Positions 36,001 through 43,891 of a stretch of 64,000 nt of DNA are shown here, in pieces. This DNA comes from Rhynchospora pubera (taxonomy: Eukaryota > Streptophyta > Magnoliopsida > Poales > Cyperaceae), in contig CM051461.1 of assembly GCA_028095005.1 (NCBI GenBank), forward strand, positions 60,059,840 to 60,123,839, given 5' to 3'. The number at the start of each line of letters is the position of its first letter. Position 1 is the stretch's first letter. The position numbers and the translations under genes were made by a program. The notes under the pieces are model-generated. The model saw nothing but the letters and a program-made list of their open reading frames with translations. It ran no database searches and had not been told where the DNA came from.

Positions 36001-36656
36001 GTTCTAAGGTATATAACAGAATTATAGATATGATTTGTCATCTCATATTGGAAAATATTTAACTTCATGTACAAAGAGCCCAAAATCAAATAATCATGTA
36101 GTATAAATGTTCATTTATATTCCACATATATAGGACCATAAATCATTCCATATATATCATTCATCTGTAATCTGTATCCTTAGATTATATAGTTGTAGTG
36201 TACTATTTACAACGCATATAAGGAACTTAGTTGTAGTGTACTAAACAGAGTAGTAGCATTTAGTATTAATAACTGAAACTTCGCTCAATTGTAAGGGAAC
36301 TAGGCCCTAAATTTCCTTGTCATAATTAATATATATTGCAGGATGAAAATCAGGATGGATTTGACGGTTCCTATGTGGAATACTACATGAAAGATAATCC
36401 TAGTTGTTCTCTTGACAACGCAAAATTGCACACTAGGGAGTTGATCTCAAAATCATGGGAAGAACTAAACAAAGAGTGCTTCTTCAATACATCCTTCTTA
36501 CCGTGTTTCAGAGAGGCGTCACTGAATTGTGCAAGAATGTTTACCATTATTTACAACTACAACGAAGAGCAACAGCTTCCTCCCTTAGATGATTACATTC
36601 AAATTTTACTTTTGGGAGAAATGACTGAGGACTACAATTTTACTCGTTCCTTTTGA
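24057..36656 (+). CDS. Terpene synthase, TPS-g-like, seven exons
   Basis: Exons 24057-24146, 25010-25277, 25436-25811, 26161-26379, 26662-26794, 35760-36008 and 36342-36656 all have GT-AG borders and compatible phases. They join to 1650 bases (549 residues), normal for the class III, seven-exon TPS architecture. The product should ionise and cyclise or hydrate a prenyl diphosphate. The N-terminal alpha-barrel domain lacks RRx8W, as in the TPS-g group (acyclic linalool/nerolidol-type synthases). GLISLHEASFL and LPGYMRVCFLALQQ also fit that group. The C-terminal domain has the metal-binding DDVFD within FLFIIDDVFDIMG and the second site DDLGSSKDE. The RDR motif reads RDQ (in FARDQ), an altered diphosphate-binding residue. 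Exon 1 (30 codons) could be a weak transit peptide; its donor at 24147 is inferred from phase. Intron 5 is 8965 bases because of a CACTA insertion. Product specificity cannot be read from sequence. Confidence 0.9.
27126..27490. repeat. Left subterminal array of the CACTA element
   Basis: Copies of ctgtaacggttatta and its complement taataaccgttacag are often paired into a palindrome of about 32 bases. They are the expected binding sites for the element's TNPA-like protein. Confidence 0.85.
27495..27961 (-). pseudogene. Duplicated 3' exon remnants of the TNPA-like gene
   Basis: 27723-27815 (minus) is exon-like: after the acceptor atatgcag it codes MIEPVGVPYNKEMIDGVV...FMQGVLF and then stops. 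The first part of this exon is repeated upstream at 27962-27990, where it is fused without an intron to the previous exon and ends early at a TAA. Between the two are three copies of caggaggtgaaacaatt, a broken repeat of the preceding splice acceptor and exon start. Confidence 0.6.
27962..29359 (-). CDS. CACTA TNPA-like protein (plant transposase, Ptta/En/Spm family)
   Basis: Exons (minus) 29359-29045, 28968-28539, 28451-28105 and 28024-27962 join in phase to 1155 bases (384 residues). The N-terminal third is acidic (GESGDEEVTTF-like context). The conserved Ptta segment follows: EEFRRKKAAGEKYEIKFD, GVPIG, FASYCGYLARVRVPITINDW, LWLDIK. Then comes the W/K-rich block typical of the family (KELRKKWKEPHRMGSTGYRG). 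TNPA proteins bind the subterminal repeats and help assemble the transposition complex. The C-terminus is shortened by the exon duplication described at 27495-27961, so the last residues differ from the ancestral end. The exon borders are my reading of splice signals. The true start could lie upstream, because an acceptor (aatag) precedes it directly. Confidence 0.75.
29395..29600. repeat. aacataaac short tandem repeats in CACTA intron sequence
   Basis: aaacataaac units with variants recur about twenty times. acgacaagttcaatctcaaa occurs twice (about 29397 and 29573), so the block is bounded by a direct repeat. It is non-coding. Confidence 0.8.
29678..29983 (-). CDS. Small CACTA-borne open frame, Asn/Gln-rich with acidic tail
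   Basis: 101 residues: a basic start (EGSNSKGKKPIERVYVRR), then a low-complexity middle of repeated SQNQ units, then KYEKHAIFFKLLIDKFVAPYTEW and a duplicated acidic end, EVIVLSDDDD and EVIVLSDDED. I recognise no enzyme domain. It sits between the TNPA-like exons and the next small frame, so it may be an upstream exon of the same gene or an accessory frame. The tail duplication is visible in the DNA at 29686-29732. Confidence 0.45.
   Translation of the reverse strand: MEKGEGSNSKGKKPIERVYVRRNVRANPSSQNQTNQNQASQNQNQASQNQGQPSLSKYEKHAIFFKLLIDKFVAPYTEWREEVIVLSDDDDEVIVLSDDED
30229..30483 (-). CDS. Small CACTA-borne open frame, Lys/Glu-rich
   Basis: 84 residues with VSKRVPFYGPLKRRAVSAVRR and LPPGCERGPDF in the middle. 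The latter is like the xAVRxFPPGCG segment often seen upstream in Ptta/En/Spm proteins. The flanks are charged (KVGEE repeats, KNKEEKNKEEKN tail). It is probably a 5' exon of the TNPA-like transcript, but a splice path to the next exon is not certain. Confidence 0.45.
   Translation of the reverse strand: MEKDQNDNKVGEESKVGEETPKVVSKRVPFYGPLKRRAVSAVRRLPPGCERGPDFSMGIKIDEGSSENKEVEKNKEEKNKEEKN
30655..31140. repeat. 115-bp tandem repeat inside the CACTA element
   Basis: cagtcataactttgcatttc recurs at 30768, 30883, 30998 and (with changes) 31113, a constant 115-base period over about four units. Each unit also carries agcacatattaaaccccaa and gtccctaaaattaagcattt. To its right (31140-31330) a shorter tcaagcacaaacaacc/acaattttgcatttca repeat continues. 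It is non-coding and upstream of the small frames. Confidence 0.9.
31336..31830. other. GA-rich spacer within the CACTA element
   Basis: Repeated gagagaga-rich units with attacctgagag and cgcgagagctgtcgaga repeated. On the minus strand it is a CT-rich tract ending in gccctagc-like sequence, consistent with a 5' leader of the TNPA transcript that starts near 31750. aaccctagcc occurs at 31719-31728 (minus). Confidence 0.45.
31835..32085. repeat. Internal array of the CACTA subterminal palindrome
   Basis: Five near-perfect 32-base palindromes (ctgtaacggttattag joined to its own complement) lie between the two transposase genes, 3' of the truncated TNPD. Units are arranged as a tandem duplication of about 115-120 bases that includes gtccaaacgtttttatata. 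Such arrays normally occur only next to the ends. Confidence 0.9.
32100..34103 (-). CDS. CACTA TNPD-type transposase, C-terminally truncated
   Basis: 667 residues. The N-terminus (MDRTWMYSS, CPCRVCQNLLKW, VKAHLIINGFQPDYSRWTLHGE) is the transposase-associated zinc-finger-like domain. An acidic linker follows (about residues 95-150), then the Transposase_21 core: ALYPGCELSKLNAVFKLFNLK, CPNDCILFRNEY, CPKCNASRY, RWHADCRKKGDGMLRHPADSP, GLCTDGMNPYG, LLISGPKQPGNDIDVYLAPL and DFPAYGNLSGYRNKGAKACPIC. The frame ends soon after LDAMHIIKNICEALIGCMLEIQGKTK and PTGYSSNISRKV. That is where the family continues into its DUF4218-like half, which is missing. A repeat array directly follows the stop. The long frame is otherwise uninterrupted. 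Loss of the C-terminal half probably leaves it inactive alone. Confidence 0.9.
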   Translation of the reverse strand: MDRTWMYSSNRCSSTFLRGLEEFMVCAKENLKMKEDDKMYCPCRVCQNLLKWSNFEEVKAHLIINGFQPDYSRWTLHGENGGDSTSTNVLDSVYEEENVSLDDEIDDVNVFDDENVDDDRNVDNSEFNADLDEIVNNVDENFVDNVEIFGMLREEDKIALYPGCELSKLNAVFKLFNLKAKNGWSDASFTSLLKLLHKEFLPKDNQLPDSIYKAKKMLCPLKIGVERIHACPNDCILFRNEYGDLHKCPKCNASRYKPRDDQIEDEGSKGPAAKVVFYLPIIPRFQRLFSNAKDAKLLRWHADCRKKGDGMLRHPADSPDWINIDMEFEDFGSEPRNLRLGLCTDGMNPYGNMSSRQTTWPVLLCIYNLPPWLCMKRRYMMMPLLISGPKQPGNDIDVYLAPLIDDLGELWQNGVKIYDAHSRSEFNLRAMIFCTINDFPAYGNLSGYRNKGAKACPICMENTHSVYLKNSRKNVYLGHRRFIKNRNHPYRRDKERFDGTVEKDKAPIPLSGSGVYRQVKDINVKFGKKFANEIPKGIWKKKSIFWNLEYWQSLEIRHCLDAMHIIKNICEALIGCMLEIQGKTKDGVNARKDMVEMGIRQELAAQDKGKSRTWLPAAQFNLSKQEKKSLLECLKSIKVPTGYSSNISRKVSIKDNKLLGNVKQTKS
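34178..34420. repeat. Long inverted repeat upstream of TNPD
   Basis: ctctttggatac at the left is mirrored by gtatccaaagag at the right. Between them cgtacgttagatgcaatgtg, gagaaaaattcggc and catttccc are mirrored with few changes, forming a hairpin of about 240 bases. Two smaller palindromes (tactcccgaccgggagta and ccgagattaatcc...ggattaatctcgg) follow to 34475. It could be a nested foldback MITE or the element's own promoter structure. Confidence 0.75.
34990..35475. repeat. Right subterminal array of the CACTA element
   Basis: About a dozen copies of the taacggttatt/aataaccgtta motif in paired orientation, up to within 15 bases of the terminus at 35489. Confidence 0.85.
35502..35531. repeat. 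Adjacent homopolymers (T)n(G)n
   Basis: A long T run passes directly into about ten G, 13 bases beyond the CACTA end and still within intron 5. It may be an assembly weak point. Confidence 0.85.
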
Positions 36657-36678
36657 ATTTCTTGTCAAATATGATATT

Positions 36679-36832
36679 ATGCGTTTGGATAGGTGTGGGA
36701 AGAAGGGAAGAAGGAAAGAAGTGGGAAGAAGTATTGGGAAGTGTGTAACTTTGTGAATAGTTTGGATTATTTATAATTTTTTTTTTCTTCTTCCTTCTTT
36801 TTCTTCTTTCTTCCAACGATCCAAACGCACCC
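36679..36832. mobile_element. Tourist-like MITE, copy 1 (3' of terpene synthase)
   Basis: The ends gcgtttggata and atccaaacgcaccc are inverted repeats. The interior is GA/CT-rich foldback with gggaagtgtgtaactttgtg. Same family as 42664-42810 and 52240-52390. It lies just after the stop codon and may fall in the 3' untranslated region. Confidence 0.75.
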
Positions 36833-36839
36833 TTAGTGG

Positions 36840-37230
36840 TACGAAGCTATTCTTGTAGTTTGATCAAGAATGATAGGAATAGGATTGCTAGTTGCTTGTG
36901 AGAACTTGCTATATATTTGTGTCTAAAACAATAAGCCTCTGTCAATGGGTAATATCTGAGAACGGAGGTATGACTAAAAATATATGTAGACTATAGTTTC
37001 ATAAATCAGATAACATATGATATAGTTGTATACAAGAAAATTCCAATAGTAATTTGTGGCCATGATTACAGAGTAAAGAACTTTTCCTTTCATTTTTAAA
37101 GCAAAAGACAATGCAAGTAAAAACGTAACTACAACAGAATGGGCCCTTAAAGTAGCTCAAGATTCAAGAAACAAATTGCATGCCGGATTCTATGTGGCAA
37201 GAGTAAAAGATTCAGTTCTTATTTTAATGG
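36840..37230. other. Intergenic sequence, nothing recognised
   Basis: Downstream flank of the terpene synthase; no coding segment or element end is seen. Confidence 0.5.
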
Positions 37231-37615
37231 GAGTGGCTAGTGTCAAATATATAGGACAAATGTATTTGTCCAACATGATAAATTTTTAATTTTTAAAATT
37301 AAAATGACCGATCCAAACCAGTCAAATTGTTCTACGTTATAAAATTTTCGTGGAGACCAAATTTTATATTTTTTCAAAATTTTTTACTATTTTTTTGGAA
37401 TTTTTGAATATGCTCAATCTAAAAAGTTATGAACCCTCCAATTTCGAAAATTCGAAAAAAATAGTTAGAAAATTTGAAAAAAATATAAAATTTGATTTTC
37501 AAGGATATTTTAATATAGAGATCATATTGAGCGGTTTGGATCGGCCGCTCGAACTTTTAATAGTCGACGTTTGAATCGTGTTTGACATCCTATATATTTG
37601 ATTCTAGCATTACTC
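37231..37615. mobile_element. Foldback MITE (gctag-end family), copy 5
   Basis: gagtggctagtgtcaaatat at the left is mirrored by atatttgattctagcattactc at the right. The arm motif gaccgatccaaacca and the accaaattttatatttttt core match the copies at 5.8 and 18-19 kb. Confidence 0.8.
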
Positions 37616-37619
37616 TATT

Positions 37620-40149
37620 TTAATTGCTCTGTTTGAATATCGGCAAAACAGCGAACCGTAATTAATAAAGGAGCTAAGAGGATGGTCATGCTCTTACAAG
37701 GTAAACCTAAAGGCTCAAACTATATAATAAAATCGTGTATTTTTCTTCAAACCTTCAAATCTTCTGCAGAAAAAAATATATTGAGGAGAAAAAAAATGAA
37801 GTTATGAGAAAGCATTGTGAACAATCAGAGAACCATACTTTTACATTATACTACACTGATCTATATATAAATACGTCTGCAATTGCGTCAGCCAACAACT
37901 TATTTCCTTATAACTTTTTTTAAAAAAAAAATGGAGACAAGTTCTCGATAAAAGTTGAACAAAAATAATTACAAATTGTAATAGATACACATAGATGTAA
38001 CCCAAATTAATTTCTCAAGCGTGCTTGATGTACACAGGATGAAAGATGAAACACCCCACCACTCTTTTATTTCAAAAAATTAAAAAGTATTACACAGTTG
38101 CATCGTATCTCATTTCTAATTATTACAATTAAATCGTCCAAATTGAGATTACTTTCCAAAACCCACACATCATCACAAATTCATTCTCGGTCGGCGAGAT
38201 TTTAATGTTGTTAACGAGCACTTCAATCTTCTGCGTCTATGTCATGTAGTCTATCGTGCAGTCACTAAGAAAAATAAAATAAAATAAATAAATCCTGATA
38301 GTTATAAAAGGTGAAAAAGTTATTTAGTACTTCTGTCGAAGATTTTCTGTACATATTATTGATTTATTCTCTATCCGTGTTTTTTCCCCAAAAAAACTGC
38401 ATTAAAAACAATTTGCACACCCAAGGAAATGACAATACATGGGTCAGAAAAGCATGCATGCTGACAAAATATGACCCGCCACACGTTCACAGACCACAGC
38501 CACAACAAAATAGAAAAAGGTGTAATTCAAAAAAAAAAAAAACAAAATAGAAAAAGGATAGTGTAGTACTGTTGTTGAATGTTGATCTACAGTATCCGGT
38601 TCTAGCTTGATCATATTTGTTAGATTATGCCCAAATATATTAGATATGCACACTAGCTAGACTCATGAACCATTAAATTAAATATACCTAACTTAATTTT
38701 CAATCCATATATCTTATATGCTCCACGGCCTTTTTTTATTGTATTTATTTTCGAATTATAATCAAGCTTCACAATTAGCTATCTTCGCTCAGCAGGAAGT
38801 ATAAGCTCTAAACAAAGACTCAGTTAATAATAAATTTAATGTGACGATGCATGATGAATGACTAACCCGGCCGTTAGTTGTTTCATCCTTTCTCACCCTT
38901 GTGAGATACATCAGAAATACAACACTTTGCATAAGAATCAAAGCCACTTCAAATACTTATATATAACATTGAATCAAGTCTACATATTTACAACAAATTA
39001 ATCACTCACTTTATACCAAAATAGCTCTGAAGTTTAAAATTAACAAGAAACACATTCAAATTATTTCAAACATAACACACGACTTAGATATATATTGAAG
39101 GACAAATAAAAATGAAGTTGGTTATTTCTCAACAAATTCATTTGGTCAAGGAGAAAATTAACCAAGTGTCCGGTGGTTAGTAATAAGATAATAATATTCC
39201 TCTATGAAAATTTTAAAAAAAGTTCTGCATAAATTTAATTAATTGCAATTGACCCAATAATTAACTCGGTTTTTTGTCTAACTTTAAAAAATCGCAGATT
39301 AACCTCAAATGAACAAGTCAACACAGCTCCTACATATTTCTTGTTCCAAACTTAAATTCAACTCATTATTAAAATCCCCAGATCAAGAGAAACCATAGTT
39401 GTTTACATCCTCCTTAAACCTATGAATTATCCTTAAATCCTAATGCTTCTTCTAATTTTGTAATAGGCTATAAATATTCGGGCGTGAACAAAAGTTGGGA
39501 TTGTGATTTTTTGGAGCCTATCGCTAAAGAGCTTGGTGGTGGTAGAACTAGGAACCACATAAGTTGAATTTATTTTGATTGCAGCACTGATTTGTAAAAA
39601 GTTTGCTCTAGAAATGCATACCAAATTGTACTACGTGCCAAACGTCCTTTTATCTATACGGAAAATAAAATTAAATAATATATATATTGAAATTTCAATT
39701 CTAGATTATGATAATTAATTCGGAATTGCTTAGGACCATCCTAAAGATTCTATCATCTCTGATTTTAATAATTGATGGAGATGATAAATATCGAAAATGA
39801 TCCTTATCACCCCGCAATTAATTAGCTGTTTCAGAACCATCATTTTGCAATCAAGTATTTTAAACGGTCTTGAATGTGTTAGTTCCAGATTTCAGCGTTC
39901 TCTAGGGTTTGTTTGTTTAACAAAAGTCAACTGGGTCCACATGGAGTACTAACCGTGTACATGGTGTTTTCTTTTTTCCCCCTTCTTTTTTTATGGTAAG
40001 GACCTGTCTAATTTTTTAGTCAAATATTGACTAGTTACTAAAGAGACAAAGTGCTATGACGGCAATTGCTTTTGACACGGGTCTAATTAGCAATCCACGT
40101 TAAAATTGACTATGAAGACTAAAATATCCTTGGAATAATTAGACGTACG
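37620..40149. other. Long intergenic stretch, nothing recognised
   Basis: 2.5 kb of AT-rich DNA. Short open frames (37735-37923, 38311-38550, 39433-39624) show no family resemblance. No tRNA or repeat array was noticed. Confidence 0.5.
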
Positions 40150-40790
40150 GTGCCACTGTGAAAAATTAATAGTTAGAGATATTCTACTTTTAAATTGTAG
40201 ATTATAATTGTAAATTAGTTTTATGCCACTATAAAATGGTTAAAATTCATTATTTTCGGACAAAATTAGAAATATGTCACTCAAATTAGAGAAATGCCAC
40301 TCAATCTTTTTAAAATGTCCAAAATACCCTGTCATTAAGAAGTGAAAAAGAAATTTATTGACATAAATTAAATTTTAAATTTCAAATTATGAAATTTCAG
40401 AGTTACAAATTTTGGATTTTAAAAATTAAAAAATTTCGAACTTTCAAATTCAAAATTTTCAAATTTTAAAAAATTTTGAATTTCAAAATTTTGATTTTAA
40501 AATTTTAAAATTTCATCTTTGGAGATATTAAATTTTCAAGTTTTGAAATTTTATTTCTTTTGTTGATGGCGTAAAATCACTTATTTACTTAATGGTGGCA
40601 TATTTCTAATTTTATAATTCTATAATTACATATTTTAAAGTGTATAATGATAAAATTAACTATCCAGTGGCATAAATTTAATTTTATCATTTAGTAATGG
40701 AAAAAAAATAATTTGTCGTTTAGTGATGGCATTTCTCTAATTTTAAATTTTGCAGTGGCATATATCTGATTAACTCTTTAAAAATTAGAT
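40150..40790. repeat. AT-rich inverted-repeat region with GCCACT/AGTGGC motifs
   Basis: aatatgtcactcaaattagagaaatgccactc (about 40270-40302) is echoed in reverse complement by ggcatttctctaattttaaa (about 40726-40745). Several atgccact/agtggcat motifs face each other. The centre is built of aaattt/ttcaaattttaaa tracts. It is possibly an old foldback MITE; the ends are not defined. Confidence 0.5.
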
Positions 40791-41164
40791 ACATTCAAAA
40801 TAAATTTTAATTTTGACAATATTAAATAATGTTTGAAATTGATACGAAACTTTTTAGGCATTAGTTGAATAATTTATGTATTTGAAGTTTTGAACTATTG
40901 TGCGACGATCTAACCTGATGACTTTTAATGCATTATCAAATATTAAATTTTGTAACCTTAGTGATTTTACTAAGGAAACATGCACGAAACTTTAATGTGT
41001 AAGTCTTTAAGATTAATTTTCCATGAATGAAAGATATTTTTATATGCTATGCAGACGAAAATCCATGAGATTTTATGTATGGTTTTGTGCACGAAATGAC
41101 TGCGAATTACCATCTTTCTTATATTAAGACGTAAAGACGGAGCAAGGAGGTTAGTAATAGTATT

Positions 41165-41345
41165 ACCATCTGGTGTGAAGCCCAGGATGTAGGTGGACAT
41201 GAGAGGGGTCTCATAAAAAAGGAGACGGTTTTGAGGTCCCCAGAGATTTTCTGCAGAGATCGAGATGTTTGACAAGGCCACCAACTCAGAGGGCACCTCC
41301 AGTGTAATCTTGAATTTAGCCTGATCCACAGTTCCACACCACACA
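41165..41345 (-). pseudogene. Relic exon of an M1 aminopeptidase (APM1-like)
   Basis: The minus-strand translation AKFKITLEVPSELVALSNIS, then a divergent loop, then LLFYETPLMSTYIL and a TPDG ending, matches one exon region of plant puromycin-sensitive-type aminopeptidase M1. There the family reads CWDEPA..KATFKITLEVP..LVALSNMP, followed by ..YESPIMSTYLVA. The catalytic HExxH region is absent. CWDEP is degraded to CGTVDQ, and about a dozen residues between MSTYI and the TPDG are deleted. A donor-like gtaata follows. No other exon of the gene was found in the window, so this is an isolated gene fragment. Confidence 0.75.
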
Positions 41346-41509
41346 ATATACACACAAATTCAATGTATGCATGCATTCTGGTTACATCACCTTAAATGCA
41401 GCCCTGCAGGTTCATCCCAGCTAGAAAGCAGCATCTGGCATAAACAGTCTCGCTTTTCCGCCATTCTCTCTCGCTCTCTGTCGCTTTCTCAGTTAGAGTC
41501 TCTCTCCAC

Positions 41510-42292
41510 TAGGGTTTACCAAACGGGGCGGGGCGGGGCGGGGCAGGGCGGTCTAACCCGCGACGGTTCACGAGTTAGAACGGGGCGGGTTAGGACGGTC
41601 CACGGGTTAAGACGGGTGGGTTAGGACGGTCAATTCTAGAAATCTTGGTCCTAACCCTTCTTAAACCCGCCCCATGTAACCCGCACGGGTTATGACGGTC
41701 CGGTCTGCCGGTTTTTATTTATTTTATTACTATATTTTTTTTAGATTTTTTGTTAGTATATATATAAACTACATATATATTATATACTATAATAATCATA
41801 TAAATTTTTTTTGTTGTTTTTCTCTTTTCTGTTTTTTTCAATACTTTTTTTGCTTTTTTCAATATTGTTTTCTGTTTTTTTATTTTTCGTAAATTATTTT
41901 TATATTTTACTTTTACGTTTTTCTTTTATTTTTTTAAATGAAAAAAATTTGAATATAATTATATAAAGTTACATTCCTCTTTTTTTCGGATTTGGGACCG
42001 GCTATGCTATTAAATTATTTTATAAAATAATAACATAGGCGGAGTTATAAAATAAAATAATAACATTGCACGGGTTTAAGACGGGTTGACGGGGCAGGGC
42101 GGTCCGGTCCACGGGTTAAGACGGGGCGGGTTAACGCGGGTGTTTTTAGAAAGGGCGCCCAAACCCGTCGTAGACCCACCCCGGTCTAACCCTTCGGTCC
42201 ATCACGGTCCATAGACGGTCCGGGGCGGTCCGGTCCATGGGACGGGTTTGGGGCGGGACTGGTTTGACCCGGCGGGTTTTTGGTAAACACTA
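41510..42292. mobile_element. hAT element with CGGGGCGGG-type reiterated motifs
   Basis: The ends are tagggtttaccaaac and gtttttggtaaacacta. A perfect 8-base duplication ctctccac (41502-41509 and 42293-42300) proves a hAT-type insertion. The 783 bases contain dense cggggcgggttaagacgg/ggtccgggcggt motifs at both ends around an AT-rich centre. It is non-coding. It splits a CT-rich, leader-like sequence. Confidence 0.9.
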
Positions 42293-42663
42293 CTCTCCAC
42301 TGCGTGTGTTTTCAAGTTTCAACAATTTCAACTTTCAATTTCAGTTTGAATTTGGGACTTGCGAACCGAAACGAAATGCGATTGCGAGCGGGATTCGGGG
42401 AAAAGGAAAGGACCCAAACCCAACTGCACCATTAATCGTCAATCCAATAATTTAGTTTAATTAAATAAGTGGCAATTAGTTAATTACTGGGTTTTGTGTG
42501 TTTTACGGCCTAGATGGATAAAAATTGATCCTTCTATTGTTTCGATTGGCTGTCAATTATGACAAATTTATCTTTTCTTTCATTTTTAAGCGTATCATAA
42601 TAAATATATTATGCCATATAATTTTTGTATATGGCTAATTAAAGAGCGTACCGTTATCTTATA

Positions 42664-42810
42664 GGGTGCGTTTGGATCGTTGGAAGAAAGAAGAAGAAGA
42701 AGGAAGAAGAAGAAAAAAAATTATAAACAATCCAAACTCTTCACAAAGTTACACACTTCCCAATACTTCTTCCCTTCTTCCCTTCTTTCCACTCCTATCC
42801 AAACGCACCC
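42664..42810. mobile_element. Tourist-like MITE, copy 2
   Basis: gggtgcgtttggatcg and atccaaacgcaccc are inverted ends. A 3-base duplication ata is found at 42661-42663 and 42811-42813, as in PIF/Harbinger-type MITEs. Confidence 0.85.
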
Positions 42811-43389
42811 ATAAAAAGCAAAATCTACTTTAATTTTTATTTTTCATACTTTTGAATCATCATTAAAAATGAATGCATCACTGACATTTTTTAAATTTAG
42901 TGACCTGTCCATTTCTGGATGTACAACAAGTGATAACCCCCTTTTGAGCATAATAAAAACAATTGTTTGTTAGAACTGACAACAAATGTTGCTGACGATG
43001 AATTAGTTGTGTCATTTGTTATTTACCATATTCAGATACGGTCAGTCATCATGAATTGATGGAACGTCATGCATGATAGCCCCCTTCAATCATACTATAA
43101 ACAGTGGTACCGACCCAAAATTCATATCTAATTATTTAATTATGTTTTCAGCTTATTACTATTGTAGAGAAATTAAGATAACAAGACATGCAATGAGAAA
43201 CATTTTCAATGGGTTTTAAAATAAATATTATAGTATTTTTTTTTTGAAGGCCAGGTGGCAAGTACCAAAATAAATATTATTAGTAAATTCAATAGATATT
43301 GGAGGCCAATCATTCGTAGAATCAACAAGATTTTTAATAAGGCAACGATTTTGATTTCGATGATATTATATACCCTGAATTTACTCTAC

Positions 43390-43891
43390 AGTGGCGATTC
43401 AATTTGTGTAATTCTTTATCTTCTGGTTGTACCATTTATGTTGCCAACACGATTATCTGGAGAGTGGAGACACAAGTGCATCTCTTCATCAATTGCCCAC
43501 ATGCTCAGTCTCTGTGGAGGGCATTGCAAGTTTCCATACCCATTCCTATACCGGAACCAGATTGCTCAGTCATGGATGTTTTGATCAAACTTATCGGGTC
43601 TTCAAATCGGGATGAGTTTAAAGCTGCAGTCCTTGCAACTTCGTTTTGGTGTATTTGGCGAGAGCGTAATGACAGAATTTTCTGGAATGAGGCGAGATTG
43701 TTGGGGCCGTTCATGACTGGATTATTTTGGAGGCAACCTTCTTTTTGGAGAAGTTGTAATAAGCTGTTGGTTCTTTGGTTTTTGGGTTTTTTTAAGCGTT
43801 TTTGCCTTCTTCAGTACTTAGTGGCTAGGAGACAGCGTTTTGTTTTTGCTTTTTTTTTCTTACTTGTTGTTCTCACCAGGTAGTCGCTATC
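43390..43891 (+). pseudogene. 5'-truncated LINE: reverse transcriptase C-terminal zinc-binding region
   Basis: The frame 43404-43883 contains ETQVHLFINCPHAQSLWRAL and ATSFWCIWRERNDRIFWNE, the zf-RVT motif and the W-x-IW-x-ERN-x-RIF block that close ORF2 of plant L1-type LINEs. The endonuclease and catalytic reverse transcriptase are absent. The segment is interrupted by a hAT insertion and resumes at 45803, ending soon in an A-rich aaataaataaataaa tail. It is dead on arrival or long decayed. Confidence 0.85.
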
